64,000 nt of DNA from Arachis hypogaea (lineage: Eukaryota > Streptophyta > Magnoliopsida > Fabales > Fabaceae). This document shows positions 42,319 to 52,308 of the stretch, piece after piece; the stretch's first letter is position 1, and every line of letters starts with the position of its first letter. The position numbers and the translations under genes are program-made. Location of the stretch: contig NC_092051.1 of the NCBI RefSeq assembly GCF_003086295.3, forward strand, positions 65,597,772 through 65,661,771. The letters are read 5' to 3'. The notes below the pieces were generated by a model that was not told the DNA's origin, made no database searches, and worked only from the letters and a program-made list of their open reading frames with translations.

Positions 42319-42832
42319 ATTGCAAACGTGTGCCTTATTATTGGTTATTGTAAATATTTTTCTTTTACTTGTTTATTTGTTTTTATTTTTACTTTTCCAT
42401 AAATTAAGAGGTTATTTGTTTTTATTTAGTTATTAAAAAAAAATTTCAAAAATTTGTTCTTAGTGTTCATCTTGATTTTCAAGTTGTTCTTCACGTTCAT
42501 CTTGACCTTCAAGCTGTTCTTAGTTGTTTTCTTCGTTTTGATCAAAAAATTTGAAATTTGGTGTCATTTTATTGTTTTTCTCTTTCTTCATTAAATTCAA
42601 ATATGTTTTTAATTAATTTTTTCGAAAAAAAAATTTCAGATTTTTATTTTTAAAATTTTTATCTTATCTTATCTTATTTCAAAAAAAAATTTTCAAATTT
42701 CAAATTTCAAAAATTCAAATTTCAAAAAAATTTAAAATTCAAATTCAAAATTTAATTTTCAAATTCAAATTTTAAATAACCTTTTAATTTCAATTTGTTT
42801 TTATTTTTGTTTTTAAATTTTTATTAGTTACT
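42319..42832 (+). other. Untranslated leader of element F
   Basis: AT-rich leader with TTCAAATTTC repeats at about 42660-42780 and the phrase TTCAAGTTGTTCTTCACGTT, also seen in variant form in D's leader. No gene. Confidence 0.6.
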
Positions 42833-44347
42833 ATGAATTCTCACCCCTTTCGCTTCAAGTTTGATTCCAATGTTGTTGTTAGGAATGGAAACTATAATGA
42901 AAATATGCATCAAAGTTGGAAGAATCAAATATGGGAGGAGCCACAAGGATTTAATCAACCCTCATGGCAACAACCACCTCCAATGGACCATCAACAACCA
43001 TTCTGTGATGCATATCAAGGCAATGGCTATGGTGAGCACTCTTTTAATTATCAACAACCACCACCATATGCCTATGAACCCTTTCCTCAACATAACTTTG
43101 GACCACCAAACTCACAAGCCCCTTTTCGCCATTCACCTCCATATGACCCTAACCCTCAACCACCATACCAACCACCTTATGAGCCATATGAACCATATAT
43201 AGAACCACCCCAATTCCAATCCAATCACTCCCAAACACCACCACTTTCTTTTGTAGCATGTCCAAGTCCGGCAACCCGAGAAGCGGAGGATCGCCTAAGG
43301 GAAACAGTAATTAAATTTCAAACAACCATTCAACAACTGGAGCAAGCAATGATTCAATGGGCTTCTAGACGCTTAAATACATAAGGATCAGCCACAGCCC
43401 CATGTGGACAGTCTAGTGAAGAGCATACCATGAAGGAGATACCAGAAACCCCAGTGGACAAGACAGAGAATGAATTCGTACTAGAACAAGTAGAAGAAGC
43501 TGTCTTTGTTCAAGAAGAAGAAGAAGTGGTTGAAGACTTAGGAGATGCAGAACCTCCATGGGAAAGTCAAGACATAGAGCCTCCTTCCAAGACGGTTGTA
43601 ATTGATGCTGAGGATGGTGTACAACCTCCAAAGCATATCATAGTTGAAGACTTGGAAGAGGTTGATCAAGAGATGAAGATTCAAGGGGAAGAAGCACAAC
43701 CTCCCATGCCCTTGGAAAGCAACGAAGAGGAGATTAAATTGGAAGAGAGCTGCCAAGAGGAAGAGGTTGAAATTGAAGAAGCTTGCAAAGAGGTGGTAAT
43801 TATCAGAGAAGAGCACAAGGGAGTGGAACTTGCAATTTCATTAAAAATACCTCCCCCTAAGTTGCCATCATCCTTCACAACATTCAAGTGGGTAAAATTC
43901 ATATCCCGTAGCTTTCTAATCCCACTTGAATATGGGCTACTGGAGACGGATGGTCAACTTAGAGCTCTTTGTGATATTAAGAGTAAGAGGAAGATGGCCA
44001 GTGGTAAGAATTGTCCTAAAAGGTTCATCATGGTTGGAAGCTTTAAGTTCAAACGCAAAGGTTGGTATAAAGCTCAATTGAATGGGTCTAGGAAGCTGTT
44101 TGGTAGCTGCAGTGAGAATTCAAATTACTTATCACCCGGCTGGAAAAATACAGATCCCGACAAAAATGGGTGTAAAAGCAAGGTTTGGAATCCTGGAATC
44201 TGTTCTGACATCCAACACCCCGGGAGCCTAAGAATCTTTTTGAAGCTGCTCAAGGGTTTTACATGCCTAGTTTGGGACCCCGGAGGTTACTGGAATCATA
44301 AACACTGGTGGAGATTCCTGGATGAGTTCAAGCATAAGCCACCATAA
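42833..44347 (+). pseudogene. ORF1 of element F, one in-frame stop
   Basis: One frame of 504 codons, broken only by TAA at 43382-43384. Residues 1-184 are rich in Pro, Gln, Tyr and Asn (QQPPPYAYEPFPQHNFGPPN) and end with a short amphipathic helix (IKFQTTIQQLEQAMIQWASR). Residues about 200-330 are strongly acidic. The C-terminal third has conserved-looking Trp and Gly (GSFKFKRKGWYKAQL, SRKLFGSCSENSNYL, WNPGICSDIQHPGSLRIF, GGYWNHKHWWRFLDEF). No CCHC, protease or polymerase motif is seen and I do not recognise the family. Its place between PBS and post-stop hairpin equals that of gag. A structural, RNA-binding role is possible but unproven. Confidence 0.7.
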
Positions 44348-44364
44348 CAGGAAGCTCATCAAAT

Positions 44365-44414
44365 GTCCAACTTAAGGACTTTAACTAAAAGTGCTAGGTG
44401 GGAGACAACCCACC
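44365..44414 (+). promoter_or_regulatory. Post-stop hairpin module (F)
   Basis: GTCC-AACTTAA-GGAC (44365-44379), then TTTAACTAAAAGTGCTA, then GGTGGG-AGACAA-CCCACC (44397-44414). It starts 18 bases after the ORF1 stop. Confidence 0.75.
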
Positions 44415-44569
44415 ATGGTATGATCGTTCCTTTTTCATTTTTATTTAGTTTTATTTGTTTTCGAGTTTTATTTTATTTTATTTTATTTTATTGAACCTGG
44501 ATTTTTGCATCACATTCATATTAACACTGCATTCTGCATCTTTTCAGATTAAAAAAAAAAAAGGAAGCA

Positions 44570-44940
44570 CGCAAAGCGACCGCATCAGCGACGCGTCCGC
44601 GTCGCAAGGAGATGGGAGATAATATTAATATGAACAGAGAGTTTCGCAGGAGCGGCGATGGAGGCGTGCCAATGGCACAAATCACCCCACGTGACCGCGT
44701 CGCCGGCGCGTCCGCGTCCCATGAGATCTTTGGCCTCCTACGCGACCGCGTCACCCACGCGGCCGCGTGACCTGAAAATCGACGTCAAAAGGGTGCATGG
44801 CCGAAAGTTATGCTGGAGTTGGGCTGGACTCGTGCTCGAAGCCCAAGCCCTCCCACGCGAACGCGTGCCCCACGCGTCTGCGTCACCTGACCTTCTTGCG
44901 CACCACGCGACTGCGTCACTCACGCGTCCGCGTCACAAGC
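44570..44940 (+). repeat. GCGACCGCGTC-type palindrome array (F internal)
   Basis: Units such as GCGACGCGTCCGCGTCGC, GACCGCGTCGCC and ACGCGGCCGCGTGAC, in the same words as the LTR palindrome at 41303-41336. Open frames 44521-44990 come from the array. Confidence 0.75.
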
Positions 44941-45649
44941 GGCGCACAGATTATCCAGATCAGCCAAATTTCTTATCTCTTCTTCTCTAATCCTTATTTT
45001 TCTTATCTTTTCTTATTTCTTTCTTCTCCTTTCTTATCTTCTTTCCCTTCTCATCTCTCTTATTTTTTTTATTTTATTTTAGTTTATTTACATACTTTCA
45101 TTCATTGCATTATTTTCATTGGTGTTAGAAATTTATTTGGGTCATTATTTCTATATTTTACTTGTGGATTATTAGAGGAATTATTTGACAATTATATATA
45201 TTTATTTTTAAAGGGTTGCTTGCATATTCAATTTATTATTTTCATTAGATTATTTAACATGCATGCTATGTGTTTGTGAAAACGCCCGTATGGCATTGTG
45301 CACTGCTTTTCAGTATCTTTTATCCTACTACTCTGAATGCTTGCTTTTCATAAACTCCCTTTACTATTGTATTAATTGAAATTAATTGTCAATACAAACG
45401 TGATGGTTTGTTACAAAGTATTGCTTGGTCTATGCTACTCATGCCCTTTGCCGGCATGCCAATAAACACCTTGCATTCACTTGTCTTTACATGCACTAGC
45501 TATTTCCATTGTTGGCTTTTCACATGTACTCGCGAGCATGTGATAATGTCAGTTATATCTTAATGTGCATCCATCACCACCTTTTCCGTTGTCTTCCTTG
45601 CTATATATATCTCTTTGAATTTAATTTACTTTCTCTTCCCTTTTTCAGG
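44941..45649 (+). other. Spacer with splice-acceptor-like tract before ORF2 remnant (F)
   Basis: Mostly T/C-rich non-coding sequence. It ends in TTTACTTTCTCTTCCCTTTT-TCAG (45624-45648) directly before GATGG, the same arrangement as upstream of ORF2 in E. No gene is supported in the spacer. Confidence 0.5.
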
Positions 45650-45760
45650 ATGGCCACCAAGAAAGGAAAAGAGAAAGCCATTCCCAAATCAACAGCAAGG
45701 AAAGGAACAAAAAGAGCCCCAGCTGAGGAACCACAACCCCCATCCACTTGCACATCTTAG
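45650..45760 (+). pseudogene. ORF2 remnant of element F
   Basis: 36 codons beginning MATKKGKEKAIPKST, matching the start of E's ORF2 (MATKKGKEIA), then a basic and Pro-rich stretch and a TAG stop. The rest of ORF2, about 380 codons in E, is absent: the frame runs straight into the internal hairpin that in E follows the ORF2 end. F is therefore a deletion derivative in this region, or encodes only a small basic peptide. The start is supported by the shared CAG-GATGG context. Confidence 0.6.
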
Positions 45761-45762
45761 CA

Positions 45763-45800
45763 TGCACCGAGGACGGTGCAATCTTTAAGTGTGGGGAGGT
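45763..45800 (+). promoter_or_regulatory. Internal RGGA hairpin and second PPT-like tract (F)
   Basis: TGCACCG-AGGA-CGGTGCA (45763-45780, 7-bp stem) is followed by ATCTTTAAGTGTGGGGAGGT. The terminal copy at 47255-47289 has another stem and TGTTTGTGGGGAGGT. Confidence 0.78.
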
Positions 45801-47254
45801 CGATACCAATCTCCATGGGTTAGTACTTTCCTGTCTCAAACACCAATATTTTATTTTCTCTGTTAATTTTTGCATTTGCATATTTAATTGCATGTTTATT
45901 TGATTTTTGCATTTAGTTACTGCTTGGTTAAAATAATAAGTTTCTTCTTAAGATCCTATTTTTTGAAAAAATTTACTAATTTAAAACCAAAATTTTTGTG
46001 TTAAACTTGTTTAAAGTTGTAATTGGAACATGGTTTTTGAGCCAAAGAACACACAACCTGTGAGACTTTGAGCTTATTTACATGGTTACATTATTTAACC
46101 ATAAATATTTTATTCCTGTGTGTTTCCTTCTCTATGATTGTAATATGTATTTTGTTCCAGTCTATATGTCCTTTGTTTAGTATAATTACATGCTTGCGTA
46201 TGATTGAGGCCATATTTGATTATCAACTCACTTACCCCAAATAAGCCTACCTTTTACATCACCTTTGTTAGCCCCTTGAGCTTTTAATCCCCTTCTGTTT
46301 TATAACCACATCACTAGCTTAAGCGGAAAACAAATTAATTATCCCAATTGAATCTTTGGTTAGGTTAAGATAGAGATTGTGTAGCAAATAAGTGTGGGGA
46401 AATTTTGGGAACATTGGTTAATAAGGGAACGTATTTAATTTATTTGAATATTGGGAATTTGGGAACCTACTCATGAAAAACCAAAATAGAAAAATAATGA
46501 AGAATCCATGTGCATTGATAAGTTATGTTTGCTTTTATGATTCAAACAAAAAAAAAAGAGAAAAAGAGAAAAAGAAAAGAAAAAATAAATATATATATAT
46601 ATAATATAGATAAATAAATAAGGGGACAAAATTACCCCAATGTTAAGTTAATGAAAAATCAATGCACATGTGATAAATTAAAAAGAAAAATTTGGTACAT
46701 GAGTATGGGAATTATATAAAAGTGGGAATTATGGGTAGCTAGGCATGAATTTAAAAGTATATAGAGTATATTTATATTAGGTGAGAGCTTAGGCTAATTA
46801 AAGATTCAATTTATAAAGCTCACTTAGCCATATATATACCTTTACCCTTACCTTAGCCCCATTACAACCTTGAAAAAGACCTCATGACGTTTGCATTGGT
46901 ATATTAAATATTGTTGATTGGTTAGATGAAGAACAAGGTTTAGAAAGCATGACTAGAGAAGAGTAGAGTGAATAACCCTATACACTTGAGAGATTAGAGT
47001 GATACACACTACCAGTGAGGGTTCAATGCTTGATTCTATGTTCCCTGCTTTCATGAGCTGTCTTCTTACACGTTTACCTGCTTTTTATTGTATGATTTGA
47101 ATTAGTGAAATATGGTTTATGTTTGTCCTGAAGAGCTTATTTACTTTTAACCAAGTAGGTAGAAACATTTTGCATGTAGTTGCATTCATATAGATAGGAT
47201 TGCATTTCATACATTCTACCATTCCTCTTCATTTCTTTATAGCTTCTCTTGAGC
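45801..47254 (+). other. 3' non-coding region of element F
   Basis: About 1.45 kb between the two hairpin modules, the same length and partly the same sequence as the equivalent region of E. A simple-sequence tract (A-rich, then AT dinucleotides, then TAAA) lies at 46545-46622. No gene. Confidence 0.6.
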
Positions 47255-47289
47255 TTAGCATGAGGACATGCTAATGTTTGTGGGGAGGT
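47255..47289 (+). promoter_or_regulatory. PPT and RGGA hairpin at 3' end of F
   Basis: TTAGCATG-AGGA-CATGCTAA (47255-47274, 8-bp stem), then TGTTTGTGGGGAGGT, then the LTR at 47290. The purine run GTGGGGAGGT is the likely plus-strand primer. Confidence 0.82.
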
Positions 47290-48723
47290 TGATAAACCAC
47301 TATTTTATGGTTTATCTTGTGCTTAATTGAGTGGTTTCTATCTACTCTTTACCCACTTATTCATACTATTCGCATGGTTTTACATTTGCCTTCCTAATTA
47401 TGTGCTTTGATTGAAAACATGCTTCTTTGATCTTATATTTGCTTATTATTAATCCTCTCTTATCACCATTAGATGCCTTTATATGTGTGTTAAGTGATTT
47501 CAGAGATTACAGGGCAGGAATGGTTTAGAGGATAGAAAGGAAGCATGCAAAAGTGGAAGGAATACAAGAAGTTGGAGAAATTGCTAAGCTGTCCAGCCTG
47601 ACCTCTCTGCACTCAAAGGCTATAACTTTAGCTACAGAGGTCCAAACGACGTGGTTCAAGTTGCGTTGGAAAGCTAACGTCTGGGGCTTCGATTTGATAT
47701 ATAATATGATATAGTTTCCCTGACGCTAGGCGACGCGACCGCGTGATCCATGCGGCCGCGTCGCAATGACGAAATCCAGCGTGGCAAAATTCGAACCCAG
47801 CGAATTCTGGACTATTTTTGACCCAGTTTGCGGCCCAGAAAACACAGATTAGAGACTATAAAGTGGGGAAATGCATCCATTCAGAGGAGGCTCTCATAAT
47901 TCATAATTATAGGAGTAGATGTAGTTTTTAGAGAGAGATGTTCTCTCTTCTCTCTTAGGATTAGGATTTAGGATTTCTCTTAGTTTTAGGAGTGACTCTC
48001 AATCCCAGGTTCAACGTTCTTTTACTTTATATTTATCTCTTACATTTAGATACTTTAATGCTTATATTAGTTATGTTGCCTATTTGGCATATGCTACATT
48101 CATGGTATGATTTTCTTAATTAATATTATTTGAGGTATTTCAGATTTAAGATCGCTTTGCTTTTAATTTAATTTAGATATTTTCTTCCTTTTGGCTTTGG
48201 TTAGGTAATTGGTAATACTTAGTTGTCAAACTCAGGAGTGGTTGAAATTGGCAGATTTTGCTTTAGCTAGTATTGCTCTAACACTAGTCTCTCCACAGGA
48301 GTTGACTAGGACTGGAGAATCAAGCTAATTAGTCCACTTGACTTAACTAAGTGGGATTGAAATCCAATTCTCATCACATCTGATAAGGATAACAAGGACA
48401 GGATTTCCGGTTCTCATACCTGGCCAAAAGCTTATTTTTCAGTTATTTATTTATTTTTATTGCTTTGAAAATATACCTGTGCCCATTGCCCAAACTCCAA
48501 ATTTCCCCAATTTACAAACTCATAACCAATAATAAGAACATACCTCCCTGCAATTCCTTGAGAAGACGACCGAGGTTTAAATACTCGGTTATCAATTTTA
48601 AAAGGGTTTTGTTACTTGTGACAACCAAAACGTTTGTACGAAGGGATTTTTGTCGGTTTAGAGACTATATCTACAACGCGACTGTTTTTATGACATTCTT
48701 TACTAGCAAAAATTCTAACGTCA
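47290..48723 (+). repeat. 3' LTR of element F
   Basis: TGATAAACC to TAACGTCA, followed by the ATAAA duplication at 48724-48728. A few substitutions and short indels separate it from the 5' LTR. Confidence 0.92.
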
Positions 48724-48754
48724 ATAAACCACAAAATCGGGGTTTATCAGAAGC

Positions 48755-49584
48755 ATCTCAATCCCTGCCATTGGAGCAAACAACTTTGAGCTTAAGCCTC
48801 AATTAGTTTCTCTGATGCAACAGAATTGCAAGTTTCATGGACTTTCATTGGAAGATCCTCATCAGTTCTTAGCTGAATTCTTGCAAATCTGTGACACTGT
48901 CAAGACCAATGGGGTTGATCTCGAGGTCTACAAGCTTATGCTCTTTCCCTTTGCGGTAAGAGACAGAGCTAGAACATGGTTGGATTCACAACCTAAAGAA
49001 AGCCTGAACTCTTGGGAAAAGCTAGTCAAAGCCTTCTTGGCAAAGTTCTTTCCACCTCAAAAATTGAGCAAGCTTAGAGTGGAAGTTTAAACCTTCAGAC
49101 AGAAGGAAGGTGAATCTCTCTATGAAGCTTGGGAAAGATACAAGCAACTGATCAGAAGGTGTCCTTTTGACATGCCTTCAGAATGGAGCATCATAGGTAT
49201 CTTCTATGATGGTCTGTCTGAACTATCCAAGATGTCATTGGACAGCTCTGCTGAGGATCTCTTCATCTGAAGAAGACGCCTGCAGAAGCTCAGGAACTCA
49301 TTGAAATGGTTGCGAATAACCAATTCATGTACACCACTAAAAGGAATCCTGTGAATAATGGGACAAGTCAGAAGAAAGGAGTTCTTGAGATTGATACTCT
49401 GAATGCCATATTGGCTCAGAACAAAATATTGACTCAGCAAGTCAATATGATTTCTCAAAGTCTGTCTGGAATGCAAGCAGCAACAGCCAGTACCAAAGAA
49501 GCTTCATCTGAAGAAGAAGCTTATGATCCTGAGAACCGAGCAATGGAAGAGGTGAATTACATGGGAGAATCCTATGGAAATACC
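48755..49584 (+). pseudogene. gag: gag of element D, middle part
   Basis: Continues from 16622 in phase after the GAAGC duplication (SIPAIGANNFELKPQLVSLM). The capsid block reads FLAEFLQICDTVKTNGVD, LMLFPFAVRDRARTWLDSQP and FLAKFFPPQKLSKLR, then TAA at 49088-49090 where G and H have a Gln codon. A frameshift follows near 49255, and the frame from 49306 (MVANNQFMYTTKRN) runs to the solo LTR S at 49585. This part lacks a zinc knuckle. The lesions are specific to D and differ from those shared by G and H. Confidence 0.85.
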
Positions 49585-50929
49585 TGATGCAGGTGGAAAC
49601 TTGTCTCTCAACAAATCTCCCTTCGACAAGTGTACCGAATTGTCGTCAAGTAATAACTCACAAAAGAGTGAGGTCGAATCCCACAGAGATTAACGGATTA
49701 AGCAATCAATGGTTAATTGATTATCCTAGTTAGATGAATCAGATTTGAATGATGAGCAGCAGGAATTGTAAATTGACAGAAAAGTAAAGAAAGCAATAAA
49801 GTGCAGAAAAAGAAAATGGCAAGAAAAGTAAATGTAAGAACTAAAAATAAAATGAACATTAGGATCAAGAGATATTGCAATCCTCCGGATCAAGTTCATT
49901 CTCATCTCTTCCTCAATCAATGCACTCATTGATCTCCTTGGCAATCTTAATTGATCGAATTACAATTTCTTGTAATTCAATCTCTCAAATCTTGATCAAT
50001 AGCCAATTCCTTGCTCAATTGCTTATGAGAAGAGATGAAGTATGGTCACTGATTATACCACATGCATTTCCCAAATCAAGCATTGAGAGGATTATAGTCA
50101 CATATCCATCCAAACCCAATTTGGTCCAGCATGAGAAAGCATTTCTAGCTTGATCTCTTCATTCCTCTTCCAAGGTTCAGAAGAGATCCAAGTATGAATA
50201 GTTTCTTTTCCAAGATAACTACCCAATTGGATGAAGATCGAAAGCTTTCAAGTAAAATCAAGAGAAAAGAAAGAAGAAGAAGAATAAGAACTACAATTGA
50301 TCCATTGAATCACAATAGAGCTCTCTAACCCAATGTTAAGAGTTAGTTGGTCATTGCTCTACAAAAATAGAAAAGAAAGAAAGTGCAGAAAAGTAAAGAT
50401 GAAGATAAAAATTGAAAATAAAACTTCAAAATTCATAAATAAAATTACAACTAAAATGAAACTACTCCTAAGGAAGAAAATAAGAGAAAAGGAAGAAGAG
50501 TGGTTGAGGGGAGGGGTCGAAGACCCACTCTCCTTGGAGTGTGCCAATTCACAGAAGTTCGAATTGGTCTTCACTATCTCCCCCTTCCTTCAATTCTCCA
50601 GAATTCAAAATGCTTTGAATGTAAAAACTAAGGCCTTTATATAGGCTCTCCTAAATTACAAAATGAAAATAAAAGCAAATTACAATAAAATGAAAATTCC
50701 TATTCGAGATGCTTCTTGTGGTCTTGATTGGTTGACAATTGTGGGCTTGCTTGCTTGAGCTTTGAAGTGGACTTGAGAGAGAAGTGAGTTAGTTGAGGCC
50801 AGGTGCTAAAGTTAGTGCTAAAGTTAGCCACACTAACGCTACAAGTGCGGCGTTAGTGCTAAAGTTATTGTGGCTAACGTTGCACTTGCTGCCCAGTTGG
50901 TGTTTTTGGGGCTTAAAAGATACCTCTTG

Positions 50930-51430
50930 TTTGTACTCAAATTTCATGCCCACCATAGAGTATTATATATCGTTGGAAAGCTCTGAATGTCAGCTTTCTA
51001 GCAATACCTCATTGACCCTGTAGATCAAGTTATGCTCCTTTGAAGTGGACATGGTCGCTGGCATATATGCCAACGTTACTGGAAATGTTGATTGCCAATA
51101 ACGCTAGCGATCAGGGCTTCATTATTGCCAGTTTCTGAAGCTCAAACTTAGTGTCCACCCCATACTATTATACATTGTTGGAAAGCCCTGGATGTCTACT
51201 TTCCAATTCCTTTTGAAGCGGATCATTTGGAGCTCTACAACTCGAGTTACACTTCTTGGAAGGTGAAGAGGTCAGTTGGCATTAATACAGGTTGATACCA
51301 TGTTCATCATTGCATTTTCGGGGCAAGTTTTCCCCTCAAATTTAGTGTCAACCATGTAGTGCCATATATGCTTGGAAAGCTCTGGAATCCTACTTTCCAA
51401 TGCCACTGGAATCACCACATTTGAGTTTTG
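50930..51430 (-). repeat. Triplicated promoter-like unit in solo LTR S
   Basis: Three copies about 200 bp apart of a unit with TTGGAAAGC...CTTTC and a TATA-like AT stretch (near 50961-51000, 51163-51212 and 51364-51400). On the minus strand each inverted repeat precedes TATATAATA, TATAATA or TATATGG. Single-copy versions occur in A, D, F and G LTRs. Confidence 0.6.
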
Positions 51431-51479
51431 TGGCTCAAGTTATGCGTGTTTGAAGAAGGTATGGTCAGGCTGCCAGGTG

Positions 51480-52050
51480 AGACTTTTGCCCACGTTAACT
51501 AGTTAACTAAGTTAAGTGGGAGTTAACGTGGCTCTTTGTGGCTTGTGTTGGATTCCAACGTTATTGACAATATTTGGTGTCACTAACGTTGTCGACAACC
51601 TCTCTTCTTCACGTTAACTTCCACGTTAACGTGGGAGTTAACGTGGCTTCTTGGGGATTGTGTGGGGTTCCTTCCAACGTTAGTGACAATGTTTGATGTC
51701 ACTAACATTGTCGACCACCTTGTTTCCTCATGTTAGCTTCCACGTTAACTAGGTTAACGTGGGAGTTAACGTGGCTTAATGTAACTTGGCCAACGTTAGT
51801 GATAATGTTGAATGTCATTAACGTTGGCTTCCCCCCCTTTCTTCTTAGTTAACGTGGTGACTAACATGGCCACTTATGAGCTTAGTCCAATGTTAGTGAT
51901 ATTGTTAAGTGTCACTAACGTTGGCTCCATTTCCTTTCTTCAAAGTTAATGCCACTAACTTTTCTCACTAACGTTGTGGCTTTCCTTCCTTCACGTTAGT
52001 TCCCACGTTAGTGTAACTAACGTAGCCACTAACGTGGCTCTTCTCTTCTT
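51480..52050 (-). repeat. GTTAACGTGG / CTAACGTTG array (S)
   Basis: Many spaced copies of GTTAACGTGGGAGTTAACG, CACGTTAACT and CACTAACGTTG, often self-complementary around GTTAAC or AACGTT. It occupies the place of the ACGCGT array in the related C LTR. Confidence 0.75.
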
Positions 52051-52308
52051 CTTTTGGCCTGAAATCAATCAAACAAAGTGCATCAAAGTCTTGCTCTTAA
52101 TCATGGGATCATGCATCATCCAATTTATCATATAATTCATGCAAAATTCTCATGAAATCATGTAAAGTGCACAATGTATGCTTGAATCAAGATGTAAGTA
52201 AATATCTACCCAAAACTAGCTTATTTCCTAAGAAAATGCATGAAACTACCTTAAAAACAGTAAAGAAAAGGTCAGTGAAACTGGCCAAAATGCCCTGGCA
52301 TCAATACC

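Larger units (their letters stand above)
40862..48723 (+). mobile_element. Element F: non-autonomous LTR element with unknown ORF1
   Basis: Complete 7.9-kb plus-strand insertion with TSD ATAAA. LTRs 40862-42297 and 47290-48723, PBS 42301-42318, ORF1 42833-44347, post-stop hairpin, palindrome array, ORF2 remnant 45650-45760, internal hairpin/PPT-like tract, 3' non-coding region and terminal hairpin/PPT. No protease, RT or integrase motif. LTR start, 3' region and ORF2 start resemble E, so it probably used E-type enzymes. Confidence 0.9.
16623..48749 (-). mobile_element. Element E: Athila-like Ty3/gypsy element with full pol, split by F and G
   Basis: Minus-strand element in D's gag, with the 5-bp duplication GAAGC at 16618-16622 and 48750-48754. 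Order on the minus strand: 5' LTR (39138-40861 plus 48729-48749, split by F), PBS, gag (38991-37087), [element G], protease, RT, RNase H, integrase (26344-22817), post-stop hairpin, palindrome array, ORF2 (21144-19897), long 3' non-coding region, PPT, 3' LTR (16623-18397). FMDDFSVYG in RT and the absence of a chromodomain fit the Athila branch. Frames are closed by a few stops only, so this is the youngest-looking pol in the window. Confidence 0.9.
49585..52303 (-). mobile_element. S: solo LTR of the C family
   Basis: 2719 bp from TGATGCAGGTGG to CCTGGCATCA with the duplication ATACC on both sides (49580-49584 and 52304-52308). There is no PBS, coding sequence or second LTR, so it is a solo LTR left by recombination between two LTRs. 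It interrupts D's gag inside the conserved YGNT/YNPSWRN segment. Orientation follows its similarity to the minus-strand LTR of C. Open frames inside it are incidental. Confidence 0.9.

Noticed and set aside
43538..43902. Antisense open frames over F ORF1 and similar antisense frames over gag and pol (for example 25416-25935, 23375-23647, 31757-32293)
   Set aside because: Shadows of the coding strand with no independent support.
44521..44990. A GC-rich host exon or CpG-island promoter
   Set aside because: The repeated units are the same words as in F's LTR and lie between F's post-stop hairpin and ORF2 remnant.
46545..46622. Microsatellite as a separate element
   Set aside because: A short A-rich and AT simple-sequence tract inside F's 3' region; noted there and not a mobile element of its own.
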